Source of the DNA: Corynebacterium minutissimum
GTDB taxonomy: Bacteria; Actinomycetota; Actinomycetes; Mycobacteriales; Mycobacteriaceae
NCBI RefSeq assembly: GCF_000805675.1
Contig: NZ_JSEF01000008.1
Location: forward strand, 1 to 64,000
Length of the DNA: 64,000 nucleotides
Direction of reading: 5' to 3'
Shown here: piece by piece, positions 15,858 to 25,301 of the stretch
How the letters are laid out: every line of letters starts with the position of its first letter
Position numbering within the stretch: the stretch's first letter is position 1
Notes under the pieces: model-generated
What the model saw: the letters and a program-made list of their open reading frames with translations, nothing else
Told to the model about the DNA's origin: nothing
Databases searched by the model: none
Program-made: the position numbers and the translations under genes

Positions 15858-17407
15858 TTCTCCGAAGGCCCGCGCCTCCTGCGGTGCCTTCTGAAGCTTC
15901 ATCGGCTACCACTGAGGTAGCCATGACACCCCGCCGACGCGGGTGGGCTTCACGGGCGCCACTGCGATGGCGCCTTTCTCTCGTTACCGGTGTCGTAGTA
16001 GCCGTCTCTGTGGCGGTCACGACGTTGGTGACGTACTGGTTGGTGGCAGTGTCGATGACCGCCAGTGTGGATAAGCACATGTCTCAGCAGGCAGACGTGT
16101 TGATCCGTCAGGCCCAAGACCCGAGCTTTGTTGACAACATCGACCGAGAGATCGCGTCGTTCAAGTTCTATAACCCAGACACCCGGGTGTCTATCTCCCC
16201 GGCGTCGGAAACCTTTGCCTATGGCGATGCGCTCCCGATTGGCGGCGATTTCAAGCGTGACGGTGACACCACGGAAACCTCCATCCGCACGGTTAGTGGC
16301 GAGCGCGTCTTGGCCAGGATTCATGATGGCGGGGCCACAGTGGTGTTGGCGCAAGACTTAACGCCTACCGAAGAGTTGATCTCTGCGGTTGGCTCCGCCT
16401 TGCTCGTGATTGTGGCCTTCGGCGTATTGTTGGCTATTTTTGCAGGCATGGTGGTGTCGAAGACGGGCATGCAGCCGATTGCACGCCTCAAGCGCGCCGT
16501 GGATTACGTCACCCAGACCAACGACCTGCGCCCGATTGAAGTTGTGAGTAACGATGAGATGGCGCAGCTGACGGTGTCCTTCAACCGAATGCTGAGTGCC
16601 CTCCAACACGCGCGTGTACAGCAGTCTCAGTTCGTCGCGGATGCCGGCCATGAGTTGAAGACCCCGCTGACCTCGATGCGTACCAATATCGAGTTGCTCA
16701 TGATGCTGAACAAGTCTGGTGACGGCTTCGGCATTAGCGAAGAGGATCGCCGTGACCTTGAAGAAGACGTGATGGCGCAGATGTCAGAGCTTTCCACGCT
16801 TATTGGTGATCTTGTGGACCTTGCCCGCGAGGATGCGACGGAGAAGGAGCCAGAACCAGTCGAGCTTCATGAGGTTCTGGAACACTCCCTCAACCGTGCT
16901 CGCCGTCGCCGCCCAGACGTTGACTTCCGTGTGCGTTTTATCCCGTGGGGGCTTGACGGTGACCCCTTCGCGTTGGGTCGCGCCACGCTCAACCTTATGG
17001 ACAACGCTGCCAAATGGTCGCCGCCTACCGGCACGGTGCGTGTATCCATGCGCCAGGTGGAAGAGGATAAGGTGTGTCTGCGCGTCGACGACTCTGGTCC
17101 GGGTATTGCTCCGGAGGAGCGCGAGAAGGTCTTTGAGCGCTTCTATCGCTCCGCGGAGGCTCGTTCGATGCCGGGTTCCGGTTTGGGCTTGGCCATCGTC
17201 AAGGCCGTTGTTGAGCGCCACAATGGCGACATCACCATCAAGGAATCCGCTGATGGCGGTACACGTATGGAGGTCATTTTGCCCGGCTATCCGGTCGAGG
17301 GGGATGCCATGGTGGATGGTCTCGAAGAGCAGCCCAATGAATTTCAGACAGAGAACCCTGCTGACCGTGGTCAGATCTTCGCGGAGCGCTGGTTCAACCA
17401 AGGCTAG
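15854..17407 (+). CDS. mprB: Sensor histidine kinase MprB-like
   Basis: A 517-aa membrane kinase. Two membrane helices (about 42-66 and 174-200) enclose an exported sensor domain of about 110 residues. HAMP follows (about 200-252), then the H-box [13 protein letters not shown]-box [10 protein letters not shown]1 DDSGPGIAP and G2 GSGLGLAIV. All catalytic boxes are intact. The GTG start overlaps the mprA stop (GTGA). A 35-residue C-terminal tail past the ATPase domain is variable in the family. It is the partner of mprA and probably controls htrA. Confidence 0.93.
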   Translation: MILRRPAPPAVPSEASSATTEVAMTPRRRGWASRAPLRWRLSLVTGVVVAVSVAVTTLVTYWLVAVSMTASVDKHMSQQADVLIRQAQDPSFVDNIDREIASFKFYNPDTRVSISPASETFAYGDALPIGGDFKRDGDTTETSIRTVSGERVLARIHDGGATVVLAQDLTPTEELISAVGSALLVIVAFGVLLAIFAGMVVSKTGMQPIARLKRAVDYVTQTNDLRPIEVVSNDEMAQLTVSFNRMLSALQHARVQQSQFVADAGHELKTPLTSMRTNIELLMMLNKSGDGFGISEEDRRDLEEDVMAQMSELSTLIGDLVDLAREDATEKEPEPVELHEVLEHSLNRARRRRPDVDFRVRFIPWGLDGDPFALGRATLNLMDNAAKWSPPTGTVRVSMRQVEEDKVCLRVDDSGPGIAPEEREKVFERFYRSAEARSMPGSGLGLAIVKAVVERHNGDITIKESADGGTRMEVILPGYPVEGDAMVDGLEEQPNEFQTENPADRGQIFAERWFNQG

Positions 17408-17457
17408 TTTGGGTGTTCCACCCCAGTTCAGCACACACAGGAAACGTTCAGTATCTC

Positions 17458-17481
17458 GTAGCAGAATAGCAGTGCTGCTAC
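17458..17481 (+). repeat. Inverted repeat upstream of htrA
   Basis: GTAGCAG (17458-17464) and CTGCTAC (17475-17481) flank 10 bp that contain a further AGCAG. It lies about 60-80 bp before the htrA start, in the position of an operator. Confidence 0.35.
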
Positions 17482-17538
17482 AGATCCACGCCAGCACAAT
17501 AGGGCACACTAGATGGCATGAACATGAGGAACTCAAAC

Positions 17539-18996
17539 ATGGATAACTCGCAGGACCCCCGACACACTCCCGCGGGAAGCGAGTCTACTGGTTGGAACCA
17601 GCCCCGCACTGACGCTCACGGCGCACAGGGCTCCAACGGTTTTGGCAACCGTCCCAGCGACGGTCACCACATGAATCAAGCCCCGTACAGCGGCCAAACC
17701 TCCGCCCACAACCAGGGGCAGCACAATGGCGCCGCCTATGGCTTCGGCGGACAGCGTCCCCACAACCAGCAGCCCTACGCGGGCCGTGGATTCGATGCTC
17801 CTCAGGCAGCCCCTCAGAACCAGCAAACATTCGGGGGCCAGCAAGCATCCGGGAACCAGCAGACACCCGGCGTGCGCGTTGTGCCGAATGAGCAGAGCGA
17901 TAAATCCAAGCGCAAAGTGGGATTGGGCACTGCACTAGCGATGATGCTCGTGGGCGCAGTAGCAATCGGAGGCGTCACTGGCACAGTCGTAGGAGCGATG
18001 GGCAATAATGGCGACTCTACCTCGACCGTCAACGAGGTCCTGCAAAATCAGCCAGTGGCCAACAGTACCGGCAAGGAACCTGCAGCAGGTTCAGTAGAGG
18101 ACGTCGCGTCAAAGGTGCTGCCGGCGGTGGTGTCCATCTTCAGCATCACCCGTTCCGGCGGTGCGGAAGGTTCCGGGTCCATCATCTCCCCTGATGGCTA
18201 CGTTCTAACCAACCACCATGTGGTGGCCGGTGCTGACGAGGGTGGTCGTCTTGAGGTCACGATGAATGATGGTTCGCACCATACCGCGACTTTTGTGGCG
18301 TCGGATGCCACGACGGACGTTGCCGTTATCAAGATCGATGATGCCAAGGATCTTCCCTTCCTGCAGTTTGGTGACTCTGACTCGGCAGCTGTGGGGCAGG
18401 AAGTCGTGGCCGTGGGCTCCCCACTAGGACTCAATGCAACGGTGACATCCGGCATCGTCTCGGCAAAGAATCGTCCGGTGCGCGCCTCCCAGGAGGGCGG
18501 TGAATCATCGCTTATCGACGCTATCCAGACCGACGCCGCGGTCAACCCCGGCAACTCAGGTGGTCCTTTGGTGGACATGGAAGGCAACATCATCGGTATG
18601 AATTCGATGATTGCTTCATTGTCGGGCGGTACGGGTTCAGAAGGCGGGTCAATCGGCCTGGGCTTTGCCATCCCCTCTAACTTTGCTAAGCGCATGGCTG
18701 ATGAGCTCATCAACAACGGCAAGGTAAAGCACCCCACCTTGGGCGTGAAGGTACGCGCACAAAGCGATGTCTATGGCGCCGAAATTGTTGACGTTGACCC
18801 CGATAGTCCGGCGGATAAGGCGGGGCTGAAGGCTGGCGATATTGTCACTCGTGTCGATGACCGCCTCATTGAGAGCTCTGATTCGCTCATCGCGGCTACC
18901 CGCTCCCAAGAATTTGGTGCAACCGTCACTCTCGAGGTGACGAGCCGAGATAGCGAAGATTCGCGACAGGTAGAGGTAACGCTAGCGAGCGAGTAA
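17539..18996 (+). CDS. htrA: HtrA/PepD-like membrane-anchored serine protease
   Basis: A 485-aa trypsin-like envelope protease. Residues 1-115 are disordered and Gln/Asn/Gly-rich. One membrane helix follows (about 135-160, ALAMMLVGAVAIGGV). The protease domain holds the triad: His in TNHHVVAG, Asp in TTDVAVIKI and Ser in NPGNSGGPL. A C-terminal PDZ domain (about 385-480; LGVKVRAQSD, ADKAGLKAGDIV) selects substrates or gates activity. The ATG at 17539 has GAGGA 9 bp upstream; the frame begins at 17518. It lies directly behind mprAB, as PepD does in M. tuberculosis, so it is a likely target and feedback element of that system. Confidence 0.92.
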   Translation: MDNSQDPRHTPAGSESTGWNQPRTDAHGAQGSNGFGNRPSDGHHMNQAPYSGQTSAHNQGQHNGAAYGFGGQRPHNQQPYAGRGFDAPQAAPQNQQTFGGQQASGNQQTPGVRVVPNEQSDKSKRKVGLGTALAMMLVGAVAIGGVTGTVVGAMGNNGDSTSTVNEVLQNQPVANSTGKEPAAGSVEDVASKVLPAVVSIFSITRSGGAEGSGSIISPDGYVLTNHHVVAGADEGGRLEVTMNDGSHHTATFVASDATTDVAVIKIDDAKDLPFLQFGDSDSAAVGQEVVAVGSPLGLNATVTSGIVSAKNRPVRASQEGGESSLIDAIQTDAAVNPGNSGGPLVDMEGNIIGMNSMIASLSGGTGSEGGSIGLGFAIPSNFAKRMADELINNGKVKHPTLGVKVRAQSDVYGAEIVDVDPDSPADKAGLKAGDIVTRVDDRLIESSDSLIAATRSQEFGATVTLEVTSRDSEDSRQVEVTLASE

Positions 18997-19011
18997 GTTT
19001 ACAAATAACCA

Positions 19012-19045
19012 CGCGGCCTAGGAGCCACTTTGCTTCTAGGCCGCG
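19012..19045 (+). terminator. Hairpin after htrA
   Basis: CGCGGCCTAG (19012-19021) pairs perfectly with CTAGGCCGCG (19036-19045), 15 bp past the htrA stop. No U-run follows. The stem core GCGGCCTA is shared with the hairpin at 11056-11088. Confidence 0.65.
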
Positions 19046-19109
19046 CAGCGACCGCCAGACGCACGACACTGAGATGACAATGGGCCTTCGGACTTAAGGA
19101 GACACCGCC

Positions 19110-19703
19110 TTGGCAGAGAAAACCGACACCACAGACTTGCTGGGACGCGACGCTTCACACGAGCTGGATGACGTCAACGAGCCCGATGATGCGTTCCTTT
19201 TCGCCAGCGAAAAGGAACAGAGCGTGCAGGCACCGCGCCGTGCGCTAGTCGTCATCGTGACAGATCACCCGGATGACACCGCACAGGATACTTCCCGCCT
19301 AGCAGGTGAGCTGCTGGCAGAAGCAGACTTCACCGTTGATGGCGCGGTGATTGTTCGCTCGAAGAAATCCAAGATTCGCCAGGCCATTGAGACTGGCGTT
19401 GTCGGTGGCGTGGATCTTGTTCTCACGATTGGCGGTACCGGTGTAGGCCCGCGCGATAAGACTCCGGAGGCGACCCGTGCGGTGCTGGACCAGATGGTCC
19501 CCGGTGTTGCTCAGGCACTGCGTTCCTCCGGCCAGGCCTGCGGAGCAGTGGATGCGTGCACGTCCCGCGGTATCTCCGGCGTGTCTGGCTCCACCGTGAT
19601 TGTGAATGTGGCTTCCTCTCGCGCCGCTGTGCGCGACGGCATGGCCACGCTCACCCCGCTGGTGCACTACCTCGTTGACCAGCTCCAGAAGTCAAGCGTC
19701 TAA
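19110..19703 (+). CDS. MogA/MoaB-family molybdopterin-binding protein
   Basis: A 197-aa protein. An acidic 45-residue N-terminal tail precedes the MogA/MoaB domain. That domain has LVLTIGGTGVGPRDKTPEAT, the molybdopterin-binding loop with the catalytic-type Asp, and SRGISGVSGSTVIVN. MogA activates molybdopterin by adenylylation; MoaB-type paralogues may be non-catalytic. TTG is the start, with AAGGAGA 7 bp upstream. It corresponds to moaB2/mog behind pepD in mycobacteria. Whether it makes cofactor is open, since the MoeA-like protein of this window is probably a divisome protein. Confidence 0.85.
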   Translation: MAEKTDTTDLLGRDASHELDDVNEPDDAFLFASEKEQSVQAPRRALVVIVTDHPDDTAQDTSRLAGELLAEADFTVDGAVIVRSKKSKIRQAIETGVVGGVDLVLTIGGTGVGPRDKTPEATRAVLDQMVPGVAQALRSSGQACGAVDACTSRGISGVSGSTVIVNVASSRAAVRDGMATLTPLVHYLVDQLQKSSV

Positions 19704-19951
19704 TGACAGATTCTGAACAGCGCCCTGCGCGCCGTCGCCGCCGCGCGCAGCGCCCGTCCACTGCGGAGAATTATGACCGCAGTTTTGATGCTCCCAGCGT
19801 AGACGCTCGAAGCACCGAGCATGCAGGGGGAGAAGATGAGCTACGCAGCGTCTCCTTTGACGAGGCTGCAGCTGTGGGCGGCGATGACGAGCCCACCGGT
19901 GAAGCTTTTTACCGCGAAAATATGCCACCTCACTTCGGCTCGACGCAGTAG
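19703..19951 (+). CDS. Small disordered hypothetical protein
   Basis: An 82-aa protein of unknown function, translationally coupled to the MogA-like gene (TAATG). A strongly basic start (RPARRRRRAQRP) is followed by an acidic, low-complexity remainder ending PPHFGSTQ. No membrane segment. Small genes of this kind occur at the same place in C. glutamicum. Confidence 0.6.
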   Translation: MTDSEQRPARRRRRAQRPSTAENYDRSFDAPSVDARSTEHAGGEDELRSVSFDEAAAVGGDDEPTGEAFYRENMPPHFGSTQ

Positions 19952-20046
19952 GGGAGTAGAGGGGCAGAGAAGCAAACAGGACAAGAGGCACAAGAGCCAC
20001 ATGCCTCTTCATGGGAAGCCGAAGGCTGCCCCAGAAAACGAAAGAA

Positions 20047-20077
20047 GGTCAGCCCTTTCTCCGCGAAAGGGCTGACC
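20047..20077 (-). terminator. Terminator of mscL
   Basis: GGTCAGCCCTTTC (20047-20059) pairs perfectly with GAAAGGGCTGACC (20065-20077). On the minus strand it is followed by TTCTTTCGTTTTC. It lies 36 bp past the mscL stop. Confidence 0.88.
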
Positions 20078-20112
20078 CTACAACAAGCTCGAACGCTTGT
20101 GAACAGCCGAAC

Positions 20113-20532
20113 CTACTTGGTCGTCGTGTTGGTGGTGCCACCGTTCTCAGCAGCAAGCAGGTCGCGGATCTCGCTCAGCAGCTGCTCGGTAGTCGGGGCA
20201 GCTTCCTCCGGGTCCACACCCTGGCGGCGCTTAGCGCGCTCGGTCAGAGCGTTCATCGGAGCGACGATGCCGAAGTAGACCACAGCGGCGATGATGAGGA
20301 AGTTGATGGCGGCGGTAATCACTGCACCGAAGTCGAGGAAGGTATCCGGGTTGTCAGTGATAGCGAAGCCGAGGCCACCCATGTCCGCAGAACCGAAAGA
20401 GTTGATGAGCGGCTGGATGAGGTGATCCGTCACGGCGGTGACAATGGCGGTGAAGGCAGAACCGATGATGACTGCTACGGCAAGTTCGATGACGTTGCCG
20501 CGCATGATGAAATCTTTAAAGCCCTTGAGCAT
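20113..20532 (-). CDS. mscL: Large-conductance mechanosensitive channel MscL
   Basis: A 139-aa pentameric membrane channel that opens at lytic tension to release solutes on hypo-osmotic shock. The start MLKGFKDFIMRGNVIELAV is characteristic, with two membrane helices (about 15-40 and 65-95) and a C-terminal cytoplasmic helix bundle. The length is typical. The ATG at 20532 is chosen by homology; upstream codons in frame have no similarity. It is the efflux counterpart of the BetP uptake system at 31.9 kb. Confidence 0.95.
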   Translation of the reverse strand: MLKGFKDFIMRGNVIELAVAVIIGSAFTAIVTAVTDHLIQPLINSFGSADMGGLGFAITDNPDTFLDFGAVITAAINFLIIAAVVYFGIVAPMNALTERAKRRQGVDPEEAAPTTEQLLSEIRDLLAAENGGTTNTTTK

Positions 20533-20611
20533 AGGAATGTCCTTATCTGCAATAACCTCGCGGCTTACTGCGGCGCATCGAACGCAGGACGATCGGTGCG
20601 GCAGTAGGAAA

Positions 20612-20617
20612 ATTCTA
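20612..20617 (-). promoter_or_regulatory. -10 box of mscL
   Basis: TAGAAT on the minus strand fits TANNNT and predicts a leader of about 70 nt. The rest of 20618-20798 holds no feature I can name. Confidence 0.4.
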
Positions 20618-20798
20618 GGGAAAGAAGCGAGGCTGAGTGAAAAACTACTGTGATGAGAGGCCACGTGGCGGCGCGGTGCCGTCAGCAGCGTCTGCGCTGT
20701 TGGGCTGTAGCGCCTAGGGTGGACAGAGATACCGTAGTTCGTTTGTGGTGATACCGGCAAGATGTAGAGACAGGGTTGCGCCCAAACGAGCTAAGTAT

Positions 20799-20818
20799 CA
20801 CAGCTGTGGTCAGCTGTG
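20799..20818 (-). terminator. Hairpin at the end of the SAF-domain gene
   Basis: CACAGCTG (20799-20806) pairs with CAGCTGTG (20811-20818) over a 4-base loop. It overlaps the last codons and stop of the gene; the tail on the minus strand is only mildly T-rich. Confidence 0.4.
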
Positions 20819-21469
20819 TGCCCGGTCGCCCACAATGACGACTGTAAGCGGCTGGGCTAGGGAGGCTGCCGCGACAGCTTCGGCGGCATCTGCCGGGAGC
20901 GCAACGAGCAACGTGCGTCCCCGCGCGCCGTCATCAGTTGTGCCGACGGAGATTACACGCGCACCGCTAGCGATAGTTGAACCATGTACGGCAGAGAACT
21001 CGACATCTAGTGTTTCTGCCTCACCTGTGCTGCTGCCGCCAACGATGTTGACCGTATCGCCATGGTGCAGATTGGAAGCTATTTCGGGTTCAGCCAATGT
21101 GAGTGGAATGAGATGGGCATCTTCCATGCCGAAGTCTGCGATGAGGTCTGAGCTCAGCAGGCGCGTCGTCGTGAGGATTTCTCCTGGGCTGGCAGACGCC
21201 AAGAGCACTCGACCCACCACGTCATCTGGGTTGCTGCCCACAGCGGTGGCAGGAAGCAGGGAGGAAGGGACGCGAGCTAGGGAGACATCATCGTGTGTGA
21301 GCTTCTCACCTGCGCTGACCTCTCGAGCCATGACAACGGTATGGGGTTGCTCACGTGTCGAGGCCACAGCGCTGAGACCAGCGGCCGCGAGCAAAACGCA
21401 GGCCAGCACGCGGCGCAGGAGAACGCTGCGCCGGTGCCCCGGTGTGCGTAGAAGCTGGAGAAAGTCCAT
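20810..21469 (-). CDS. SAF-domain membrane-anchored protein (CpaB-like)
   Basis: A 219-aa protein. One membrane helix near the N-terminus (about 18-38) anchors an exported part. Residues about 45-110 form a SAF domain (VVMAREVSAGEKLTHDDVSL), the fold shared by the pilus assembly protein CpaB and antifreeze/FlgA proteins. The rest (110-219) is a variable beta-rich domain. No pilus genes are nearby, so the name CpaB should not be carried over. It lies downstream of fthC on the same strand, 56 bp away. Confidence 0.7.
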   Translation of the reverse strand: MDFLQLLRTPGHRRSVLLRRVLACVLLAAAGLSAVASTREQPHTVVMAREVSAGEKLTHDDVSLARVPSSLLPATAVGSNPDDVVGRVLLASASPGEILTTTRLLSSDLIADFGMEDAHLIPLTLAEPEIASNLHHGDTVNIVGGSSTGEAETLDVEFSAVHGSTIASGARVISVGTTDDGARGRTLLVALPADAAEAVAAASLAQPLTVVIVGDRAHS

Positions 21470-21525
21470 GCCTTCTTAGACTGGGCGTAGGTTCAGTCGG
21501 TTCCCAGAGTGCTATTCCCAGAGCG

Positions 21526-22092
21526 CTATAACCAACGCATTTCGCGCTCGGTAAGAATGCCATCCACAGGGCGATCGTGCTCTTCATAAGGCACCTCGCG
21601 AACTTCTGTGGAGTGCACGAGCGCGACAACTGGCGGGTGCCCGGTGGGAAGTGGGCTGAGAGCGCGGTCGTAGTAGCCGGCACCTTTGCCGAGCCGCATG
21701 CCGGAAGGGCTCACAGCCATGGCTGGTGCCAGGATGAGATCCACCGTAGCCAGAATCGCACTCGAGTGACGCTCGCCCTGAGGCTCTGCAATGCCTAGCG
21801 CGCCGGGGCGCATGGCTTCTGGGCCGTCGTACCGCGTCCACAGCAATTGGCCCTGTGGAGCGGAAATGGGCAGATACACCTCTGCACAGGCAGCCTTGAT
21901 AGTGTCCACAAACGCTGAACCGCCGGGCTCTGTTCCCAATGGGTAGTAAGCCGCCACAGTCATGTCGGGAGTCAACAGGGAACGTACTCCTCTACACCAG
22001 GCTTGATTATTCTCATCGCGCTGCTCGGCACTACGTGTGCGTCGGGCGTGGAGAAGCTGAGCTCTGAGAGCATCCTTAGCGGAAGTTGTCAT
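21526..22092 (-). CDS. fthC: 5-formyltetrahydrofolate cyclo-ligase
   Basis: A 188-aa ATP-dependent enzyme that converts 5-formyl-THF to 5,10-methenyl-THF. The basic N-terminal ARRTRSAEQR region and the C-terminal MRLGKGAGYYDR and VALVHSTEV segments are family signatures. It feeds the folate pool used by PurN and PurH. It is divergent from galU, as in other corynebacteria. Confidence 0.92.
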   Translation of the reverse strand: MTTSAKDALRAQLLHARRTRSAEQRDENNQAWCRGVRSLLTPDMTVAAYYPLGTEPGGSAFVDTIKAACAEVYLPISAPQGQLLWTRYDGPEAMRPGALGIAEPQGERHSSAILATVDLILAPAMAVSPSGMRLGKGAGYYDRALSPLPTGHPPVVALVHSTEVREVPYEEHDRPVDGILTEREMRWL

Positions 22093-22162
22093 GGATATAA
22101 ATCATAGAATGGTCGCGTAGCGCAGCGCAGTGACACGGAGGGCGCATTGTAAACTGGAATCT

Positions 22163-23092
22163 ATGGCTATTGCACATGAGGATTCCCCGACAGGGATCGC
22201 CACGGTTGTTGTCCCCGCTGCCGGCATGGGCACCCGCTTTCTGCCCGCCACCAAAACTGTGCCGAAGGAGCTGCTCCCCGTCGTTGATACGCCGGGTATT
22301 GAGCTAATCGCGGAGGAAGCCGCGTCCGTCGGCGCCCAGCGCCTGGCTGTTATTACCGCACCGAACAAACAGGAAGTGATGCGTCACTTCGAGGAGTTCC
22401 CTGAACTCGTCGATACCCTTGATGCTCGCGGTAAAGATGAGCAGGTAGGAAAGGTCAAGCGCGCTGCCCAACTTATCCACCCCATTTCCGTTCCCCAGGA
22501 AAAGCCTCTGGGATTGGGACATGCGGTGGGTCTGGCTGAATCCGTTTTGGATGACGACGAGGAGTACTTCGCCGTCATGTTGCCGGATGACATTGTTCTG
22601 CCTGCCACCGTCATGGGGGAAATGGCGCGGGTACGCGCTGCACTCGGTGGCAGTGTGCTGTGCGCTTTCGAGGTCTCCCGGGAGGAGACTTTTAACTACG
22701 GCGTCTTTGACGTGGAAGATACCAATGTCCCGGGCGTTAAGAAGGTTGTCGGCATGGTGGAAAAGCCCGACCCGGAGGACGCGCCGTCTAATCTCGTGGC
22801 AACTGGCCGCTACCTGCTCGACCGTAAGATCTTTGACGCTTTGCGTCGCATTAAGCCCGGTAAGGGCGGCGAATTGCAGCTCACGGATGCCATCGAATTG
22901 CTTATTACCGAGGGCCACCCGGTTCATGTCGTTGTACACCAAGGTAAGCGCCATGACTTGGGTAACCCGGGTGGCTATATCCCAGCTAACGTTGATTTTG
23001 GTCTGCGTGATGAGAAGTACGGTCCGGCGCTGTACAAGGCGATTAAGCAGATCATGGATGAGTACGAGGCAGAGAACGGCCTGAAGGGTTAG
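22163..23092 (+). CDS. galU: UTP-glucose-1-phosphate uridylyltransferase GalU
   Basis: A 309-aa enzyme that makes UDP-glucose. The nucleotide-binding GMGTRFLPATKT segment near the N-terminus, PKELLPV, GLGHAVGLAE and the sugar-binding KPGKGGELQLTDA segment are present. The ATG at 22163 gives the usual N-terminus; the frame is open from 22130. UDP-glucose is the precursor of trehalose, arabinogalactan sugars and UDP-sulfoquinovose, the last of interest because of the locus at 54.7 kb. It begins the galU-glp-rimJ-glpR series. Confidence 0.95.
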   Translation: MAIAHEDSPTGIATVVVPAAGMGTRFLPATKTVPKELLPVVDTPGIELIAEEAASVGAQRLAVITAPNKQEVMRHFEEFPELVDTLDARGKDEQVGKVKRAAQLIHPISVPQEKPLGLGHAVGLAESVLDDDEEYFAVMLPDDIVLPATVMGEMARVRAALGGSVLCAFEVSREETFNYGVFDVEDTNVPGVKKVVGMVEKPDPEDAPSNLVATGRYLLDRKIFDALRRIKPGKGGELQLTDAIELLITEGHPVHVVVHQGKRHDLGNPGGYIPANVDFGLRDEKYGPALYKAIKQIMDEYEAENGLKG

Positions 23093-23151
23093 CTTCTGCG
23101 CATTAAGATCTAGTCCATCCCTGAAGAGCCCACAGCAAAGGTAGGCGGTTT

Positions 23152-24444
23152 ATGCGTTCGGTCGATGACCAGATGGCATTCATTCTTGATGCAGCGGTGA
23201 CCCCGGAACCGGTGCGCATCGCTATCGCGAATGCTCTGGGCCTCAAGTGTGCCGAGGAGGTGCAGGCCAACCAGCCATTGCCGGGATTTCCGCAGGCCGC
23301 GATTGATGGCTACGCGGTCCGGGCTGTCGACGTTGGTGGCGAAAGGGCGCTCAAGGCCCGCTCGCGGCAGTCCGAAGAGGACACCGATGGTGCTGCCGCG
23401 GAGCCGGAAATCGAGCGCTCCCTTCCGGTCGTTGGTGAGGTGCCTGCAGGTTCTCGCCAGCCGCTACGCTTGCAGCCCAAGCAGGCGGTTCGTGTCTATA
23501 CGGGTGCACCGTTGCCGACGCTCGCTGACGCCGTTCTTCCACTCGAATGGTCTGATCGCGGACGCAAGCGCGTCACCTCGCACCGACCAGTGCGTTCGGG
23601 TGATTTCGTGCGCCGTGTGGGCGATGATATCCAGCCGGGTGATGTCGCTGTGTCTTCCGGAACCATCCTGGGACCAGCACAGATTGGATTGCTCGCCGCA
23701 GTGGGACGATCCAAGGTTCTGGCCTATCCGCGCCCGCGCGTGACCATCGTGTCCTACGGTAAAGAACTTGTTGACATTGATCGCGAACCTGGCCTTGGAC
23801 AGGTCTTTGACGTCAACTCCTATTCCTTGGCCGCGGCCGCGAAGGAGGCAGGTGCTGACGTGCAGCGCGTGGGTATCGCGGCAGGCGAACCGCGCCGCGT
23901 GCGCGAAGCCCTAGAGACGTATTTGGCGCGCAGCGAAGTCCTGGTGATTTCAGGATCCGTGGGTGGCGCCGGCGCGGAGGAGATCCGTGAGGTCCTTGAT
24001 GAGCTTGGTGATGTCGATACCTCACGCGTGGCAATGCACCCAGGCTCAGTTCAGGGCTTTGGGCTCTTGGGTGAAGAGCGCATTCCGACCTTCCTGTTAC
24101 CATCGAACCCGGTTTCGACTCTCGTCATCTTTGAGGTCTTTGTTCGCCCACTCATCAAGCTGTCACTGGGCAAACGCTCTGGTCAGCGCCGCGTGGTACG
24201 AGCACGCGTACTTAACCATGTGGAATCCCGCCCAGGCCGTCGTGGGTTTATTCGTGCACGCCTCATGCGCGATGCAGAAACGTCCGACTACCTAGTGGAA
24301 GGTCTTGGCGGCGCCTCGGGTGCACCGGCTCACTTGCTTGCCGGCTTGTCCGAGGCCAACGCCATGATTCGTATTCCCGAGGACGTGACGGAGATTCGCC
24401 CTGGCGATGTCGTTGACGTCATGTTCTTAACCCAACGCAGCTAA
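23152..24444 (+). CDS. glp: Glp, MoeA/gephyrin-like divisome protein
   Basis: A 430-aa protein with the MoeA/gephyrin-E layout: domain I-II with PGFPQAAIDGYAVR, domain III (about 180-330) with the SGSVGGAGAEE loop, and a C-terminal beta-barrel domain IV. In C. glutamicum the protein encoded in this cluster, Glp, binds FtsZ and a membrane receptor, GLPR, rather than serving mainly in molybdenum cofactor synthesis. The same gene order (galU, moeA-like, rimJ, membrane protein) supports that name here. In family alignments MoeA has G-S-x-S-x-G-x-x-D in the domain III loop; here the final Asp is replaced (GGAGAEE), in line with loss of molybdotransferase activity. This last point is inference. Confidence 0.82.
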   Translation: MRSVDDQMAFILDAAVTPEPVRIAIANALGLKCAEEVQANQPLPGFPQAAIDGYAVRAVDVGGERALKARSRQSEEDTDGAAAEPEIERSLPVVGEVPAGSRQPLRLQPKQAVRVYTGAPLPTLADAVLPLEWSDRGRKRVTSHRPVRSGDFVRRVGDDIQPGDVAVSSGTILGPAQIGLLAAVGRSKVLAYPRPRVTIVSYGKELVDIDREPGLGQVFDVNSYSLAAAAKEAGADVQRVGIAAGEPRRVREALETYLARSEVLVISGSVGGAGAEEIREVLDELGDVDTSRVAMHPGSVQGFGLLGEERIPTFLLPSNPVSTLVIFEVFVRPLIKLSLGKRSGQRRVVRARVLNHVESRPGRRGFIRARLMRDAETSDYLVEGLGGASGAPAHLLAGLSEANAMIRIPEDVTEIRPGDVVDVMFLTQRS

Positions 24445-24448
24445 GGCC

Positions 24449-25159
24449 ATGCTCGATCCTTTTGGAACCGCCGCTGGGCGGCTGTCGAGCCCTGCCAGCG
24501 GTGCGGTCAATCCTGACCACCCCGGCTGGCCGGAGGCCACACCTTCGCTAAAAGTGCGGGGTACCTCGGCTTTCCCGCAGGGGCTGAACGTTCGGCTGCG
24601 CCCACTGCTGCGCAGTGACGGAAGCGCCTGGCGCCAGCAACGGATCGAGGACTGTGATTTTCTCAAGCCCGTTGAACCTACGCTTCCGACCGATTGGGTT
24701 TCCGCGCATTCTCAGTCCGCTTGGTGGAACCATTTGATGTTCTTGCGTGAATCGGCGCGTTCAGGAACAGTCGTTCCCCTCGTCATTGAGGTTGAAGGGC
24801 AGTTTCGTGGTCAGCTGACCTTAGGCAATATTCAGCACGGCGGGGTGAGTGAATGTTGGATTGGTTATTGGGTCCACTCGGGCGTGCACCGCGCCGGCAT
24901 CGCGACCGCTGCCTGTGCACTGGGGGTGGATCATGCCTTTTACCGCGTTGGCTTGCACCGCGTCACCGCGACGTACCTTCCAGAAAATCCTGCCTCTGGC
25001 AAAGTGCTGCACAATAATGGCTTTCGGGATGAAGGTTTCCTGCGCCGCAATCTCCATATCGATGGAGCGTGGCGTGATCATCACTTCTTGGCGCTTAACC
25101 GGGAGGACTTTGCGTCCAGCGCAGTGGAACGCCTACAGGCAGTCGGCCGAGTTGTCTAA
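24449..25159 (+). CDS. rimJ: GNAT acetyltransferase, RimJ/RimL type
   Basis: A 236-aa N-acetyltransferase, likely acting on protein N-termini. The GNAT fold contains CWIGYWVHSGVHRAGIATAA (acetyl-CoA loop) and NPASGKVLHNNGF. A 40-residue N-terminal extension is Pro/Ser-rich. It starts 4 bp after glp and lies between glp and glpR, the same place as rimJ in M. tuberculosis (Rv0995). Confidence 0.85.
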   Translation: MLDPFGTAAGRLSSPASGAVNPDHPGWPEATPSLKVRGTSAFPQGLNVRLRPLLRSDGSAWRQQRIEDCDFLKPVEPTLPTDWVSAHSQSAWWNHLMFLRESARSGTVVPLVIEVEGQFRGQLTLGNIQHGGVSECWIGYWVHSGVHRAGIATAACALGVDHAFYRVGLHRVTATYLPENPASGKVLHNNGFRDEGFLRRNLHIDGAWRDHHFLALNREDFASSAVERLQAVGRVV

Positions 25160-25301
25160 AGCTTAACTACCTCTGCTTTCACATAAGTCACAACCTTGTA
25201 ATTTTGCGGTCGACAATGCCCGAAGTGAGCCCATAGGAGGCTAGAGTGGGGGCCTAGTTGTACTCCCTTTTCGTCGACCCTGGAAAGTGGGACCCTTCCT
25301 C

